A stretch of DNA of 64,000 bases from Paroedura picta (Eukaryota; Chordata; Lepidosauria; Squamata; Gekkonidae), in the NCBI RefSeq assembly GCF_049243985.1, contig NC_135383.1, positions 29,732,442-29,796,441 of the forward strand, given 5' to 3'. The notes beneath the pieces were generated by a model, which made no database searches, was not told the origin of the DNA, and worked only from the letters and a program-made list of their open reading frames with translations. This document shows, in pieces, positions 31,905 to 43,665 of the stretch. The translations under genes were made by a program, and so were the position numbers. Within the stretch, counting starts at the first letter, position 1. Each line of letters starts with the position of its first letter.

Positions 31905-32560
31905 GTTATTAATAAATAAAAGAACTTAAAACAACTTAAAACAACTTAATTAGCTGTTGAGAGATTAAAAGAGGAGGTTTAAGACTCCCAGCTCTCAGCA
32001 TCAGATCCTCGCCACCGCCAGGATTTGTAAGTTAAGGGAATATCCCAGAAGCGGGGAGAACATACACTGTTGTTGAAGGAGCCCAGAATCTGGGTATCCT
32101 GATCTTCTAGACTCTGTGATATTAGCTTTAGTATCGTCCTTTCATCTTGCATGCTAAGGGATGAGATGTCCAGGCCCATAATTTGAAGTTTTTTTGACAT
32201 TTTGCCCAGACAGCTGAAAGAATAAGGGTCACTCAAAAGGTTAATTAACAAACTACCCGTTTGGGCATGGAAATGAATTTTTAACCAGTATTTAAAGGAC
32301 TGAGACCAAGCCCAGGCTTCTAGACTCTGTTGGCCAAGTTCTGCTACAAGTGTATGATTGGCCACACAGTTTGGGACTCCTAGCAGATTTCTGAAAAAGA
32401 AAGATTGGATGTTCTCCAATTTATTGTTAAATGCGCCCATCCATATTGGGATTCCATAAAGAATCTGAGGAATTATTTTGGCATTGTAGATTTTAATGGC
32501 TGCTTGAAGGTCTTTGTTGCCTTTTTGATGATAAAACTTGGCTAAAATGGACAACTGGCC
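31905..32560 (-). mobile_element. LINE ORF2 C-terminal fragment (second copy)
   Basis: The minus-strand frame 31979-32554 includes AAIKIYNAKIIPQILYGIPIW and FFFRNLLGVPNCVA, matching in style the KALPHLLYGIEVWGW and FLRRILALPKG region of the neighbouring LINE. It is a 5'-truncated relative placed head to tail behind it. Confidence 0.75.
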
Positions 32561-32639
32561 TTTTATTGGTATATGTATTTAGATGTTATATGTGTGTCAA
32601 ATAAATATTTTTTTACAGTTTTTAAACATTTGAGCTCCT

Positions 32640-35600
32640 ATAATAAACTGTATATATTTTTCTAAAATTGACTTTACCCCTAACCTTTTTGGTTCTTGCA
32701 TTTCCTCCCCTTTACCTGAATGGCCTCGGGGAATCTGCCGCTTGCACTGTGTGTATATGTGGGGCTCTTAGGGGAGGTTTAGCAGAGTGAAGTCTTGGTG
32801 CTGTTTGTATCATGTACATCCACAATTAAAGTGCTGCAATGATTCCTTTGTCATGTTTTACAGATACTTTACACTGGCGATCAAGGTGAGATTGTGACAC
32901 TAGCAAGCTGCACTAGTAAGTGATCTGCAAGTGGAATCCCCGCCCGTGCGGAGCCCTGCTGCCCAAGGAGGGACAAAGCCACTGAATTTCACAGGAGCGC
33001 AGCCTGCCTTCCGAGGGGGGGGGGTATCCACTAGCTGAATCACTGCCCGATTAGCACCCGGACCTCCAGGGATGGGACCGTCTGAGCGACTGAAAGCACT
33101 GTTGGAGAGCAGACTCAGTTGAGTGTGACCCACATGGACACTCAGGGCCACCAAGAGCCTTTTTATTTGAGCCAGCTGGCCAGATGGGAGGCATACATTC
33201 AAATGCTGAAGTTCCATTTCCTGGCCAACAACATCATGGAACAAGATGCCCAGCGTAACAAGTTCCTGGGTGATTTTGGGTTCGCCAAGTTTGAGATCAC
33301 CCGAGACCTGATTGCACCCACCAGTCTTGAGACCATCACATTCACCAACCTGATATCCCGGCTAGATGCCTACCTAAGTCCGAAGCCCAGCATCATTGCC
33401 AGTGGCCATGCCTTCTACAAGTTTGTCCACAGGGAAGGTGAGACTGTCGCTGTGTTAATGGTTTCCTGCAGAAAGCCATGCAGTTCTGTAATTTCCACAA
33501 CACTGAGAAACACTGCAGCCTCCGAGATGAGCACACAGAGCGCCGCCTCCTTGCCAAGAGAAACCCCCAACATCAAAATAGTCCTCAAGGAAGCCCTGTT
33601 GGCTGCAGCTACTGCCTGGGACACAAGGGAAATGTGTGGCCACAGCCCTCATGACCAGCACCGCTGGCAAGCAATGGCAGTTCACCATGGGGCCATCTCT
33701 TCCCCAGAGACCAGCAAGGACAATGAAGAGGTTGACCAAGTCCAGACCTTCCATGCTGTCAGTCTGTGGTACATGCCTTCACCAACCCTGCCAGCTGTGG
33801 AGGCCAACATGCATGCCACTCAAGCAAGTTCCGGGAAGCCGCCAGGCGTGCAGGAAGAAAGACACATTGTCAAGGTGTGCCACCCAATGGGAACTACTGG
33901 ACACCTTGGCCCCTCAGGCAGCCCCAATATCTCTGCCTTGGACTGTAAAAAGAAGGGGGGAAACTGCCAGCTCCACTACCATCAGCAGCACGCAGGTCTT
34001 CACATAGCCGAAGATCAAGGTAGAGGTCATGAGCGAGTCATTCCTGTGAGAAATGGAGCTCAACACAGGGTTGTCGCTCTCAGTAATTTCAAGCACCATG
34101 CTCCAGTGCCTCTGCCCAAAAGGGGGTCTGCCACTACACTCCCTACTGATACTTGTAAAGGATTATCTGAGCACGGAGATCCCAGTACTGAGCATCAGAG
34201 ACTTCCACGTCTCCTTCAAGATGTTCTCCAGACGCCTGTTGTTGGTTGTGGTCTCCTTGACCTTGAGTGGCTGAAGCCCCAGGGAATCCTGATCAAGGGC
34301 ATCAGCAGACTCCAGACCACCCCCCTTTTGGATGTCTGCAAGGAATTTCCAGTAGTCTGTGATTGGTCACTGGGGTGCTACAATGGCCCACTGGTCTCCC
34401 TCACCCTCGACTCACAAGTCTCTCCAATTCGGCTCAAGGCCAGGTGTGTGCCCTTCACACTCAAACTGAAGACTCATGCAGAACTAGACAAGCTCATTGA
34501 GCATGGTGTCCTTGAGCCATTTCCAACATCTGTTGGGAAATGCCTATAGTCACACCACTGAAGGCAAACGGTGACATTAGGATCTGGGCAGACTATAAAA
34601 GCACTGTAAATAAGGTGCTCCAGCATTGCTTGTATCCAGTGCTGGTAATCAGCCGCCTGTTGACCTCCCTCACAGGGAGAAAGGTCTTTGCAAAGCTCAA
34701 CCTTGCACAGGTACCAGCAGTTAACAATGGATGATGAGTCAGCCAAAGCACAGACAATTGTCACACAACTATTTGTGGTATTTTGATGATGTCTTGCATG
34801 CCGGGAGCACAGAGGAGGATCTTGCCACCTGCCTGTGAGAGGTCCTTGGCCATTTCCAAATCACCGGGCTCAAGGTGAAGCGTGAGAAATTACTCATCGG
34901 CGTTTTGTCCGTGAAATACCTGGGATTCTGGATTAATGCAGCTGGCATCCACCCAACTCCGGACAGGTCAAGGCAATCCAGCAGGCTCCAGCGCCACAGT
35001 CCAAGCACGATCTTCAGGCTATCCTTTGGCTGGTAAACTTTTACCATGCCTTCCTTCCCAACAAGACCACAACTGCAGAGCCACTTCACCGGTTAGTGGA
35101 CAAAAAGACGCTATGGGTATGGGGGCCTGCACAGAAGTCCACCTTCTCCATCATCAAGCACTTCTTGACATCTAAAAGCGTCTGGCTCATTTTGTCCTCA
35201 CCTGCAACGCCTCGCAGCACAGCATCAGGGCCTTCCTCAGCTACAGCCCATGAGGCTTTGGCCGCATTCTATTCAAGGACATTCTATTCAGGGAGAGAAA
35301 AGCAGCATATAAGAAACAACCATCTTCTTCTGCCTGGAGCACCGCCCAGGAAAGTCCATTGGTCACACCAATGCCCTCAGCCAACCTTTGCGAAGATCCC
35401 ACTCTTGCTGCAAGCCACCCCTTTGCTCCATGGACATTGCAACACATTCTGCAAAGGACTGTCTCCTCACCCGTGTCCTCAGCTGGGGATGGAGGGGATG
35501 GCTGAGTGGAAAGCAAGATTTGGATTTTACCCCTTCCATAGCCTGACGGATGGAGTTCTCGGCTTACAAGGGCTGCTTGTTGTGGGTCCACCAATTTCCT

Positions 35601-35650
35601 CTCAAACTACTCTGGCCGATCCTGTAAGCACTGATGTACATGTAGGCACT
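32640..35650 (+). mobile_element. Second Ty3/gypsy retrotransposon fossil, left part
   Basis: An LTR-like end precedes 'acactggcgatcaagg' at about 32874. A gag-like region (about 33119-33700), pol pieces including an RT region (about 34430-34900) and an RNase H/integrase-type remainder (to about 35600) follow on the plus strand. A SINE tail scrap lies at 35288-35325. It is broken many times and looks old. Its right part continues at 36850-37230 behind later insertions. Confidence 0.7.
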
Positions 35651-36232
35651 GGCCTGTACTATGGCCGAATATAAGACATACCCACATAACATAAGCCGTA
35701 GCAGGATTTCTAAGCGTTTGCACAGTACAAGCCATACCCCGAATATAAGACATACCCATAACATAAGCCGTAGCAGGATCTCCAAGTGTTTGCATAATAT
35801 ACGCCACAGAAGTAAAGCTGTGGCTGCCGTTTTGCTCAGCACTGTGGGTCTCTCTCCCCCAGCACCAACCAGCAGCAGTCTTTGGTAGGGTTGCGGCCAG
35901 AACAGCATGGAGAGGGGCGGACCTTGCACCAGCGCGCTAGCCAGCACCCACATGCGGGCACAGAGCCACCAGCATCAACATCCCGCCCCTCCACGCCAAG
36001 GCACTGCTCGCCCCAGTCTCTCTCACCCCCCACAAACACCAGTAAAGCTGCTGCTCCCCAGCACTGAGCAGCAACGGTCTGTGGGTCTCTCTCACCCCAC
36101 ACAAACACCTTGGTTGATGGCATCGACTTCTCTAAATAGCAATAGGACACCCCCTGAAAATAAGCCACAGTGTTGTCTTCTTGAGGAAAAATAAATATAA
36201 GACAGTGTCTCATTTTCAGGGAAATACGGTAG
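35651..36232. repeat. Unclassified repeat inserted in the gypsy fossil
   Basis: It contains two near copies of a block reading 'cataacataagccgtagcag' (35685-35735 and 35757-35810) and ends 'ttcagggaaatacggtag'. The word 'aataagcca' recurs. It may be a DNA element, but no clear inverted ends are seen. Confidence 0.4.
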
Positions 36233-36399
36233 TTAGCTGGTTATGCTCCTTTCTCCATATCTGGACCCAGAGGGCAGCTGTGGGGGCACAGTTTACTTCA
36301 GCAGAGTTCAAGGTATTCCTGGAGGAGAGGCTAATCCGCCAGGTCACCTCAGAGAGAGAGAGATACAGAAGCCTATATTGGCATTATGAGCAATATATG

Positions 36400-36845
36400 T
36401 AAGAAGATACAAAATGATATAATTAAAATCAGAGTTTCTCAGTTTCATTAAAAACAAATAATTGATTGTAAAAACGTTACTTAAAACACTGCAATACGGG
36501 AGGATCATGCAGGGTCTGAGCCGTCGAGCAATCTATTTACAGTTGCAATTTCATCTAAATGGGATTGAAAGGTGGACAAAATGTCAGATATCAAAAAGCG
36601 GTAAGAAGAGAATTTGGGGCAAATCAAAATAATGTGAAGAAGGAGATCAGGGACCTCGCAGCCCTGAAAACATAATGTCTCTGCTAATGGAATACACTTA
36701 CATCGGGCCAGCATGAAAGCTTTCCTGCCAAAGTAAGATTCCATAGTGGTGAGGTAGGGGGGAGAGCTTTGTATAATGGAATAATGGTCCTTGAACAAGA
36801 TGGAGAAGAATATGAAAGTAAGGTTTGATATTAATGTCCTCAAGT
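36400..36845 (-). mobile_element. LINE 3' fragment
   Basis: The minus strand encodes RCKCIPLAETLCFQGCEVPDL and LHIILICPKFSSYR, a CCHC-type C-terminus of an APE-class LINE. It splits the second gypsy fossil. Confidence 0.65.
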
Positions 36846-36849
36846 CTCC

Positions 36850-37230
36850 TTTCTGTGTACTTATATATACATCAACTCAGCACCTTTCCACCCTTCTACG
36901 AACGGGTAAGCAGAGCACACGGTCCACGTGAGCAAGGATGTTCTTGCCTCATTCAGAGAGACTGGCAACAGTGGCTCTTCTGGCTCCTGGCATGCCAGCA
37001 CATCACACCATCATCAGCCACCGTTAAGAGCCCTGCTAAGCTACTCATGGGCAGGAAGCTCTGTACCCTCTTGGACTGCTTGCCTTCCAATGCGATCCGG
37101 GATGCCAGCCAGAAATGGGGAGGATATGGGATGTTCCCCCAGTGTGACACGCTCCCCAACTGTATTGCTTATCATCAGGCACCTGTACTTATTGTTGTTG
37201 TGGATGGCTTGAATGGAGTTGGGTAGTGGG
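36850..37230 (+). mobile_element. Second gypsy fossil, integrase C-terminal part
   Basis: A plus-strand piece with SPAKLLMGRKLCTLLD matches the end of gypsy integrase. It follows the interrupting LINE piece and is probably the continuation of 32640-35650. Broken. Confidence 0.65.
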
Positions 37231-37344
37231 GTGGGTGGGAGGGAGGGAGGGAGGGGTTTTACTGTTTGGTAACTGACGTAAGCCACCATGAGTCAGCTGG
37301 CCTGGGAGCGGCAGCCTATAAGATTAATAATCACAGGGCAAAGT

Positions 37345-37560
37345 TTTACAAATTTAGAGTCCGGTGCCACCTTTAAGACCAACAAAGATTCATTCAAGGT
37401 ATGAGCTTTCAGGCACATGCACACTTCCTCAGATACAGTGTCATGGATTCTGAGAAAGTGTGTCCGCACACGAAAGCACATACTTTGGTCTTAAAGGTAC
37501 CACTGGACTCTAAATTTGTCCTGCTGCTTCAGATCAACCTGGCTACCCACTTGACTCTAG
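37345..37560. repeat. Fold-back interspersed repeat
   Basis: The left half ('aatttagagtccggtgcc', 'ctttaagaccaacaaag') and right half ('ggtcttaaaggtacc', 'actggactctaaattt') are inverted copies, about 37350-37430 and 37440-37520. I know similar sequence from reptile genomes but not its class. Confidence 0.6.
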
Positions 37561-38474
37561 GACATGGTTTTAATCTTGTTTGGGCGCCAATTAAAAAGAC
37601 TCTGTATAATCCCCATGGTTTATTGATAAGAAGCATCCAACCTATCAATCATTTTCATACATTCCACGTGTCCTTTAGGAAGTTTGCAAAAAGGCCCTGC
37701 TTTCACAGGAACCCATTGGCCTCAGAAAAGCAGCATTTCACAACCCTGCATCATTCCTGGTACTCATACATTACTTGGCTGAGATTATAGATTTGGGGGC
37801 AACAGTCTTTCCGAGGGAAAGCACGAATGCATTGACGTCCCTTTCTCTCCGGAAGCTGACAAAGAGGCTTGGTTGGCCGTGGCACGTGATTTGGCCCTCA
37901 GGAACCCTGGTATTCCACCTGGCCCCTTTTAAAGTTCTCCAGGCTGACAGGAGGCCTGGTGAAAATGTTCTCTCCCTATATGTGTGGAAGCTTTCAGGAC
38001 ACAAGCTAATGACCTCACTTGGCTAATAGAATCGCATTGAGCTCCTGTTAAAGGCACAGGACTTTTTTCTCCAGGCAGTTGGCAACTGCCGTTTGGCAGC
38101 CACAAGTGGCATGCATGGTGGCCATGGTGGCTACAGCATAGACAGCTTCATGAGGGGACTGGAGAAACACGTGGAGCAGAGTTCCATCAGTGGCTTTTAG
38201 CCACAACATATAGATGGACACTCTTTCTGGAGCAGTGATGTGCTGTGTTCTGGGTGCTTGGAGGGCAGGAATGAAAGGGCTTCTGGAGTTCTGGCCCCCT
38301 GATGGAACCTGGGTTTTGGACACTGCATGACACAGAATGTTAGACTGGATGGGCCACTGGCGTGATCCAGCATGGCTTCTCTTATGTTCTTATGAAGGCA
38401 GGCATGTATATGCTTTGCCACAGTTAATCTCCATTGCCAATCCTTGTTGTTATCCCCCTCTGTGTAGGTTTGCC
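37561..38474. other. Unassigned intergenic stretch
   Basis: No gene or named repeat is recognised. Confidence 0.35.
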
Positions 38475-38620
38475 AACCTCCAGGTAACACCTGGAGATCT
38501 TCTACTGTTTCTTTTGATCTCCAGATGACCAAGATCAATTCCCTTAGAGAAAATGGCTGCTTTGGAGGGTGGACTAAGGCATTGTGCCCCTGCTGAGGTG
38601 TAACAAATGAAGACTATATT
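38475..38620 (+). repeat. Interspersed repeat, 'gccaacctccagg' family
   Basis: 'tttgccaacctccagg', 'gatctccagatgacc' and 'aaaatggctgctttggag' follow the family pattern of the reverse strand of 1-225. Confidence 0.55.
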
Positions 38621-38646
38621 TTACTGTTCTTTGTATTATCAACTTA

Positions 38647-39577
38647 CTAGAGTTAAAGCCCATTTTATTATGTAAATAAAATGGGTTCTAGACTGACCTT
38701 GTGGCGGCTGAGGGGGAGTGGGAGCGGTCATCGTCTGCGTGGTAGGCAGCCCAGGGTGGAGGCCTAGAGTCTGGGCAAGGTGGTCGGCGTTCGGCCTCGT
38801 GTTGCAGGGCAGCCGCGGCGAGGCGATGATGCTGAGGCGGCGAAGCCGCAGCAGCAGCGGGAGAAGGCGGCAGGGCCCCGTGTCCCCGACGGCAGCCATC
38901 TTCAGCCGTCTCCCGGCCGGTGGACCAACCAGGAGAAGGCGGCGCGGGCCCGCCCCCAGAGGGTGAGCAATGGCGAAGCTTGCGCTGCATCGGGCGAAGG
39001 AGGCGGCAGGGGCCCTCCTGGGCAACGGCAGCGATTTCCAGGCGCTTCCCGGCCGGCGGAGCAGTCGGGGGAAGGTGGCGCGGCCCCGGCCGCACACGGG
39101 GAGTAATGGCGAGTCTCCCGCAGCAGCGGGCGGTAGAAGGTGGCAGCCCCCCCCCAAAATGGCATCGACTTGCAGCCGTCTCCCGGCCGGTGGAGCGGCC
39201 GGGAAAAGGCGGCGCGGCAGCCCCCCCCCCCAGGAACAAGCGTGAGGCTTCTGGCGGGCGCGGCAGCGGCTGGCAGAAGGCAGAGCAGCCCCCGCGAGCT
39301 GGTGCTTTCCGGGCCACCTCCCCGGGCCAGTTGGGAAGGTGTGCGGCTGGAAAAGAGCAGGGCCGCCGCGTCCCTGCTCCTTTCCCCGCATTCACGCGCA
39401 GTCTCTGGCAGCCAAGGAGACAATGGGGAGGCGCGTCCAAGATTGACACTCAGCTTCGCGGCTCCTGATTCGCCCCTCCGAGTTTTTATCCCGGTCAGAG
39501 CCCACCCTAACTCCTCCGAACCTGCCCTTACTGTTTTATTTAGTCCGCAGCGCCGCACGCCGCGGGACGTTTAAAGA
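38647..39577 (-). mobile_element. Non-autonomous Helitron, copy H2
   Basis: On the minus strand it starts TCTTTAAACGTCC after a host A and ends with hairpin (CCCATTTTATT/AATAAAATGGG), a short spacer, CTAG and a host T. The 931-bp interior is very GC-rich and contains three tandem units of about 130 bp with 'ctcccggccgg' cores. The long open frames in it are compositional. Confidence 0.8.
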
Positions 39578-39636
39578 TACTGTCTCGTTTCTATATTTCT
39601 ATCTTTATGAAAATAAAAAAATATACATATATTTTT

Positions 39637-40150
39637 TTAAAAGCTTTACTGAAACCCACAGCATTCCCGTGATCCAGCAAGGCAGTCACTTTCTCAAAAA
39701 AAAGACAAAAGGTTGGTCTGATATTTGTTCTTGTGAAACCCATGCTAAGTCTTAGAAATCACATCTCTCTGTTCCAGCTGTTTAAGGACCGACTGTTTGA
39801 TGATATGTTCCAAAATTTTGCCACCTATAGATGTCAAGCTGACAGGTCGATAGTTACCTGGATCTTCTTTTCCTTTTCTTGAAGATGAGGACAACTGGCT
39901 TTTCACTTGTTCTCCACACGAATGGACAAAAGAATGTCAAAAAGAATGGACAGATGTTCAGAGAACACATCTGCAAGTTCTTTGTTTCATTGAAAGAAAC
40001 TAGGTCTTTGTGGACTGCTCCAACAGTGATCCTAGGCCACCATTCCCATCCTCCCTGTTGTGATACATTTTTACCACATTGAGCACTATTTCCCTCACCA
40101 GAGAAGACTGAGGAGAAATAAGAGTTAAGCAGTTCAGCCCTCTCTTCATC
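39637..40150 (-). mobile_element. CR1 LINE RT fragment
   Basis: The sequence follows the CR1 pattern for the RT N-terminal region on the minus strand (finger region near 'tgacaggtcgatagttacctgg' compared with the better copy at 48160-48260). No long frame remains, so it is an older copy. Confidence 0.65.
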
Positions 40151-40163
40151 ATCATCATCATCA

Positions 40164-40440
40164 TCTTTAACCGCTCCTGCGGTTAAATAAAGCTATTGGG
40201 GAGGAGTTAGGGAGGGCTCTGTCCGTGATAAAAACTCGGAGGGGCGAATCAGGAGCCGCAAAGCGGCTCCCGATTCGCCCCTCCAAGTGCCACTCAAGGA
40301 CCAAGCGGCCAATGGGGAGGTGCACGAAGCGCCTTCCAATTGGCCCCTCAACAGGACAGACCAAAATTCCATTCACCCAGTCTGGCTGCCACTCTTGCTC
40401 CTGACCTCCCCAGGAAGAGGAGGTCAGCAGGGCTGCCAAG
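40164..40440 (+). mobile_element. Helitron 5' part, copy H5
   Basis: It starts TCTTTAACCGCTCC after a host A and shares the body word 'aaaaactcggaggggc' and the palindromic 'caggagccgcaaagcggctcc' with H1-H4. The CTAG end could not be found downstream, so the right limit is only where similarity stops. Confidence 0.65.
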
Positions 40441-40867
40441 GGGGATGAGAACAGAGGCTGTGCCCCAAGGCTGTCCTAACTGTCATGTCCAACTGCAAAT
40501 GGCCTCAGAACCCTGACTGAGCTGGCCGGAGGCTGCAGAGTGCTCCCCCTCCCCCTCTTCAGGCCTGCTGCGAAGGAGCCTCTGACCGGCCCTGACTGAG
40601 GGGAGGGAGGCATTTTCCTTCAGAGAGTGAAGCAGGGAAGCCTGAGGGCCTCCCTTTTGAGGGAGGGGACTTTCCCCTTCTGCCAAACAGTTGGCTGACA
40701 GGGAGGCCACAGAAAAGCCCCTTTTCACTTAAAATGCTGCTCTGGCCGGGGGTTAGACATAGCCAAGCCATGTGTCTTTCTTCTCTGCAGATTTGAGGCC
40801 ACTGCACAGTGTTATTCTGCAGATGAAACTGTTTTTTTTGTCTTTTGTTTCATCTGCACAACAACCA
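40441..40867. other. Unassigned GC-rich stretch
   Basis: It could be the remaining interior of Helitron H5 or unique sequence. No gene is seen. Confidence 0.3.
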
Positions 40868-41254
40868 TGTGCAGTAGGCCTCAAGTCTTTCAATTCAACA
40901 ACAACCTATGTGGGAGCCCTTAAATATTTATTCTCTACCACAACCCTTTCCAAAGTAGCCCTTTCTGCCTGGGGAGCTGATCTTTATACTCTGCAGGTGA
41001 GCTGTAATTCCAGGAGCTCTCCAGGCACCACCTGGAGGTTAGCTACCCCTGGGTTGGAAATATTCCTGGAGGTTTGGAGGTGGGACTGCAGCCCATTCCC
41101 AGTTCTTCAGACCTCTCACAGCCCCACATACCTCACAGGTTGAGTACTGTGGGAGACAAAGGTGTTTGTAAACAGACTGGACAACACCTCTTCTTCCTCT
41201 TCCCACTGCCTAGCTCTAGCGCTCGTTGTATTCTTGGAAACAATGGGCTTTGCC
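40868..41254 (-). repeat. Compacted copy of positions 1-1378
   Basis: Bases 40868-41085 match 1-225, 41086-41170 match about 709-805, and 41172-41265 match about 1285-1378, in the same order and orientation but without the intervening parts. Confidence 0.7.
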
Positions 41255-41965
41255 CCTAGTCTATTATAATTTCACTTTCTTGTCCTCTCAGTGATCCTAC
41301 GAAGTCCTTAGTTTTTTTTACCTGAAATATAACTAAAGAACCCTATTTTGCTATATTTAGCACTTGTTGCTAGCCTAAGCTCATATTGAGCTTTAGCTTT
41401 TCTCTGTCCCTACAATTATTGGTTATTTGTTTATACTCATCCTTGGTAATAAGGCCTTCCTTCCATTTCCTAAATTACTCTTTTTTATTTCTCAAATTAT
41501 TTGAAAGTTGCTTATGGAGCCACCTTGGCTTCCTTAGGCTCTTTCCATCTTCCCTCCTCAAGGGAATTGTTTGTGATTGAGCCTTCAATATTTCACTTTT
41601 AAGATACTCCCAGTCCTCTCGGACTCCCGTCTCTTTAAGTCTTTCTATGAGACTCTACTCTGAAATTCCAAAAGCACGTGATCGCAACTACGAAGTGTGC
41701 CCACTACTTCCACCTCATCTACCAGTTCTGCCCTATTGATGAGAATCAAGTCTAACATAGCAAAGCCCCTAGTTCTGCTCTCTACCTTCTGGGAAATGAA
41801 GCTGTCGGCAAGAAAAGTTAAGAAGTTAACAGAGTTTGTATTTTTAGCAGATATCTGGGTAATTGAAGTCACCCATGACCACTGTTTCCCCCCTTTGAGA
41901 ATTGTGTAATTTGGCGCAGGAGTATCTCATCCAAGTCCTCTGACAGGCTTGGTTGTTGTTGTTGT
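41255..41965 (-). mobile_element. CR1 LINE endonuclease fragment
   Basis: The minus strand gives AMLDLILINRAELVDEVEVVG and SCDHVLLEFQSR, the endonuclease end of CR1 ORF2 (compare 48116-49375). It is diverged, with stops, so an older subfamily or copy. Confidence 0.8.
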
Positions 41966-42829
41966 TGTTAAGGACAAGGTTCTGGGGAAATTAGTTTTAA
42001 TTTATACGTTTTAAAGTCTTGTAATCTGCCCAGAGTGTCTGGGACAATAGATGCTCAAAAATAAATACTTACATAAACATTCCCATTAACTTTTGTTCAA
42101 AGCCAGGGCATCTTCTGATCTTAGTATTAGCCAACTCTCCTGTGTCCAAGCTGTGGGTTGTTGCAATGTTGAGAGTCACCATTTTTACTTTATATTTTGT
42201 TGCCTGGCCTTCCCAGCTGCTCCTCATGCCAGCATGGGTGACAACTTGGGCAAGGGATCACAGTTGTCATTCCATAGTAAACCATTTTTAAACTCTGAGA
42301 GCCTTAATCAAATTGGCCCTCATGTCAGCTAATCCGTCTCACATCTGCTTTGTAAACAAGCTCTACAGTCTAGCAAATCTGGCATGATAATAATGTGTGG
42401 CTGTCATTGTGCGCTCTGTGGCTGTGGCTTGCCTTAGTAAACAGAAAGGCCAATGGACTACTTGCCCTTTGAGCCCCAGCTCCTTTGCTTTGCAGAGTTT
42501 CTTGCATGGTTTTTTTTCTCCTCCAGCATGTCCTCAGGCATATCCTGGAGCAGGGCTATGTGTGGAGCCCAAGCTCTAGGCTGCTTAAAGAACAGACATT
42601 TTCATCTGCTGCCAGGATCTGCTGGGGCATGGGAGGAAGGGGTTGGTTAACTGCTGTCGCTTGGGCAAGAGGCGTTGGTTTTGCTCACTTCGTACTCTGC
42701 TTGGCTTTTGACCTTTTGTGTAGCCTAAGGGCTAGGCCTGCTGGCAGGATGGGGAGCCGAGGGGGTTATTTGGCCGCTGGGGCTTGGGCGCAGCGCTGGG
42801 AGGTGCACCTGGGTGATCTGGGGACGTCG
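41966..42829. other. WSB1 upstream flank
   Basis: No gene is seen. A GTT microsatellite lies near 41952-41970. The GC content rises towards the island. Confidence 0.4.
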
Positions 42830-43177
42830 TAAGCCCACCTTCTTCAGGGCAGGGGGTTTGAGTGTGTCGTTCGGCAGGGCCGCTACGGTCCTCACTGCGA
42901 CCCCTTGGGGGGCCCACGTCCAGCCGTCCAGTGCGGGGCGTTGGCTGCCAGCTCTGGCCGGGGTCAAGTCCCAGGTTTGGGCTTTTCACCTGTTCGGCTG
43001 TTTGTGCCCAGCCCAGCCGAGGGGCTGCTTGTCTCCTTATGCCCCCCGCGGGGTCCAGGGCCCCGACCGGGCGGGATGAGCTCCCGGGAGAGCCCAGGCG
43101 GAGCAGGTCTCTGGGCCGGGATCCGCTGAGAAGGGGGGGGGGTTGGGGGGCTCTATTCTGGTCAGCTGGGCTCGATT

Positions 43178-43302
43178 CCCCTCCGCACTTCTGTCAGAGC
43201 CGCTCTCGCAGAGCAGTTTTGTCAGAGCTCTCTCCGCCCTCCTACCTCACAGGGCGTCTGTTGCGGGGCGGGGTGTTTGGGCGAAAGAAAAGCGGAGCAT
43301 AA
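43178..43302 (+). repeat. Degraded SINE tail in the WSB1 promoter island
   Basis: 'cctacctcacagggcgtctg' followed by 'tttgggcgaaagaaaagcgg' and 'agcataaa' matches the L2-type tail of the SINE at 56247-56512 block for block. Confidence 0.6.
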
Positions 43303-43665
43303 ACGGCGGCGGCGGCGGCTGCTTCGGTCTCGCAGAGCCAGCCGGGAGAGGCCTCGGGAGGGCGGATCCGGATCCGGAGCCCTCGCACTCGCGCTGCCTC
43401 CCCGCGGCGGCCGGAGGGACCCAGGGAGGGAGGGAGGGAGGTCCAGGCCGGCCCCGCCCCGCCCCGCCCCGCCCCGACCCGCCCCGCCCCGCCCCTCCCC
43501 CCCCCGACCCGCGGCGGCCATTTTGCGCCCTCCTCTCTGCGGCAGGCAGCGCGGCCTACACGGAGTCTCGGCGCCGTCCCCGGCCTGCTCGCCCGCCCGC
43601 CCGCCCGCCGCGTCCTGCTCCTGTCCCGCCCGCCGTTCCGAGCCGGTCTGCGGGGGGCTCCGTCG

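Noticed and set aside
33119-34549. 476-codon frame as a host gene
   Set aside because: It lies in a gypsy fossil behind an LTR-like end and begins with a gag-like segment.
38639-39574. Frames of 144-253 codons in Helitron H2
   Set aside because: Both strands are open because of GC-rich tandem units; no domain is seen. Not called a captured gene without a parental locus.
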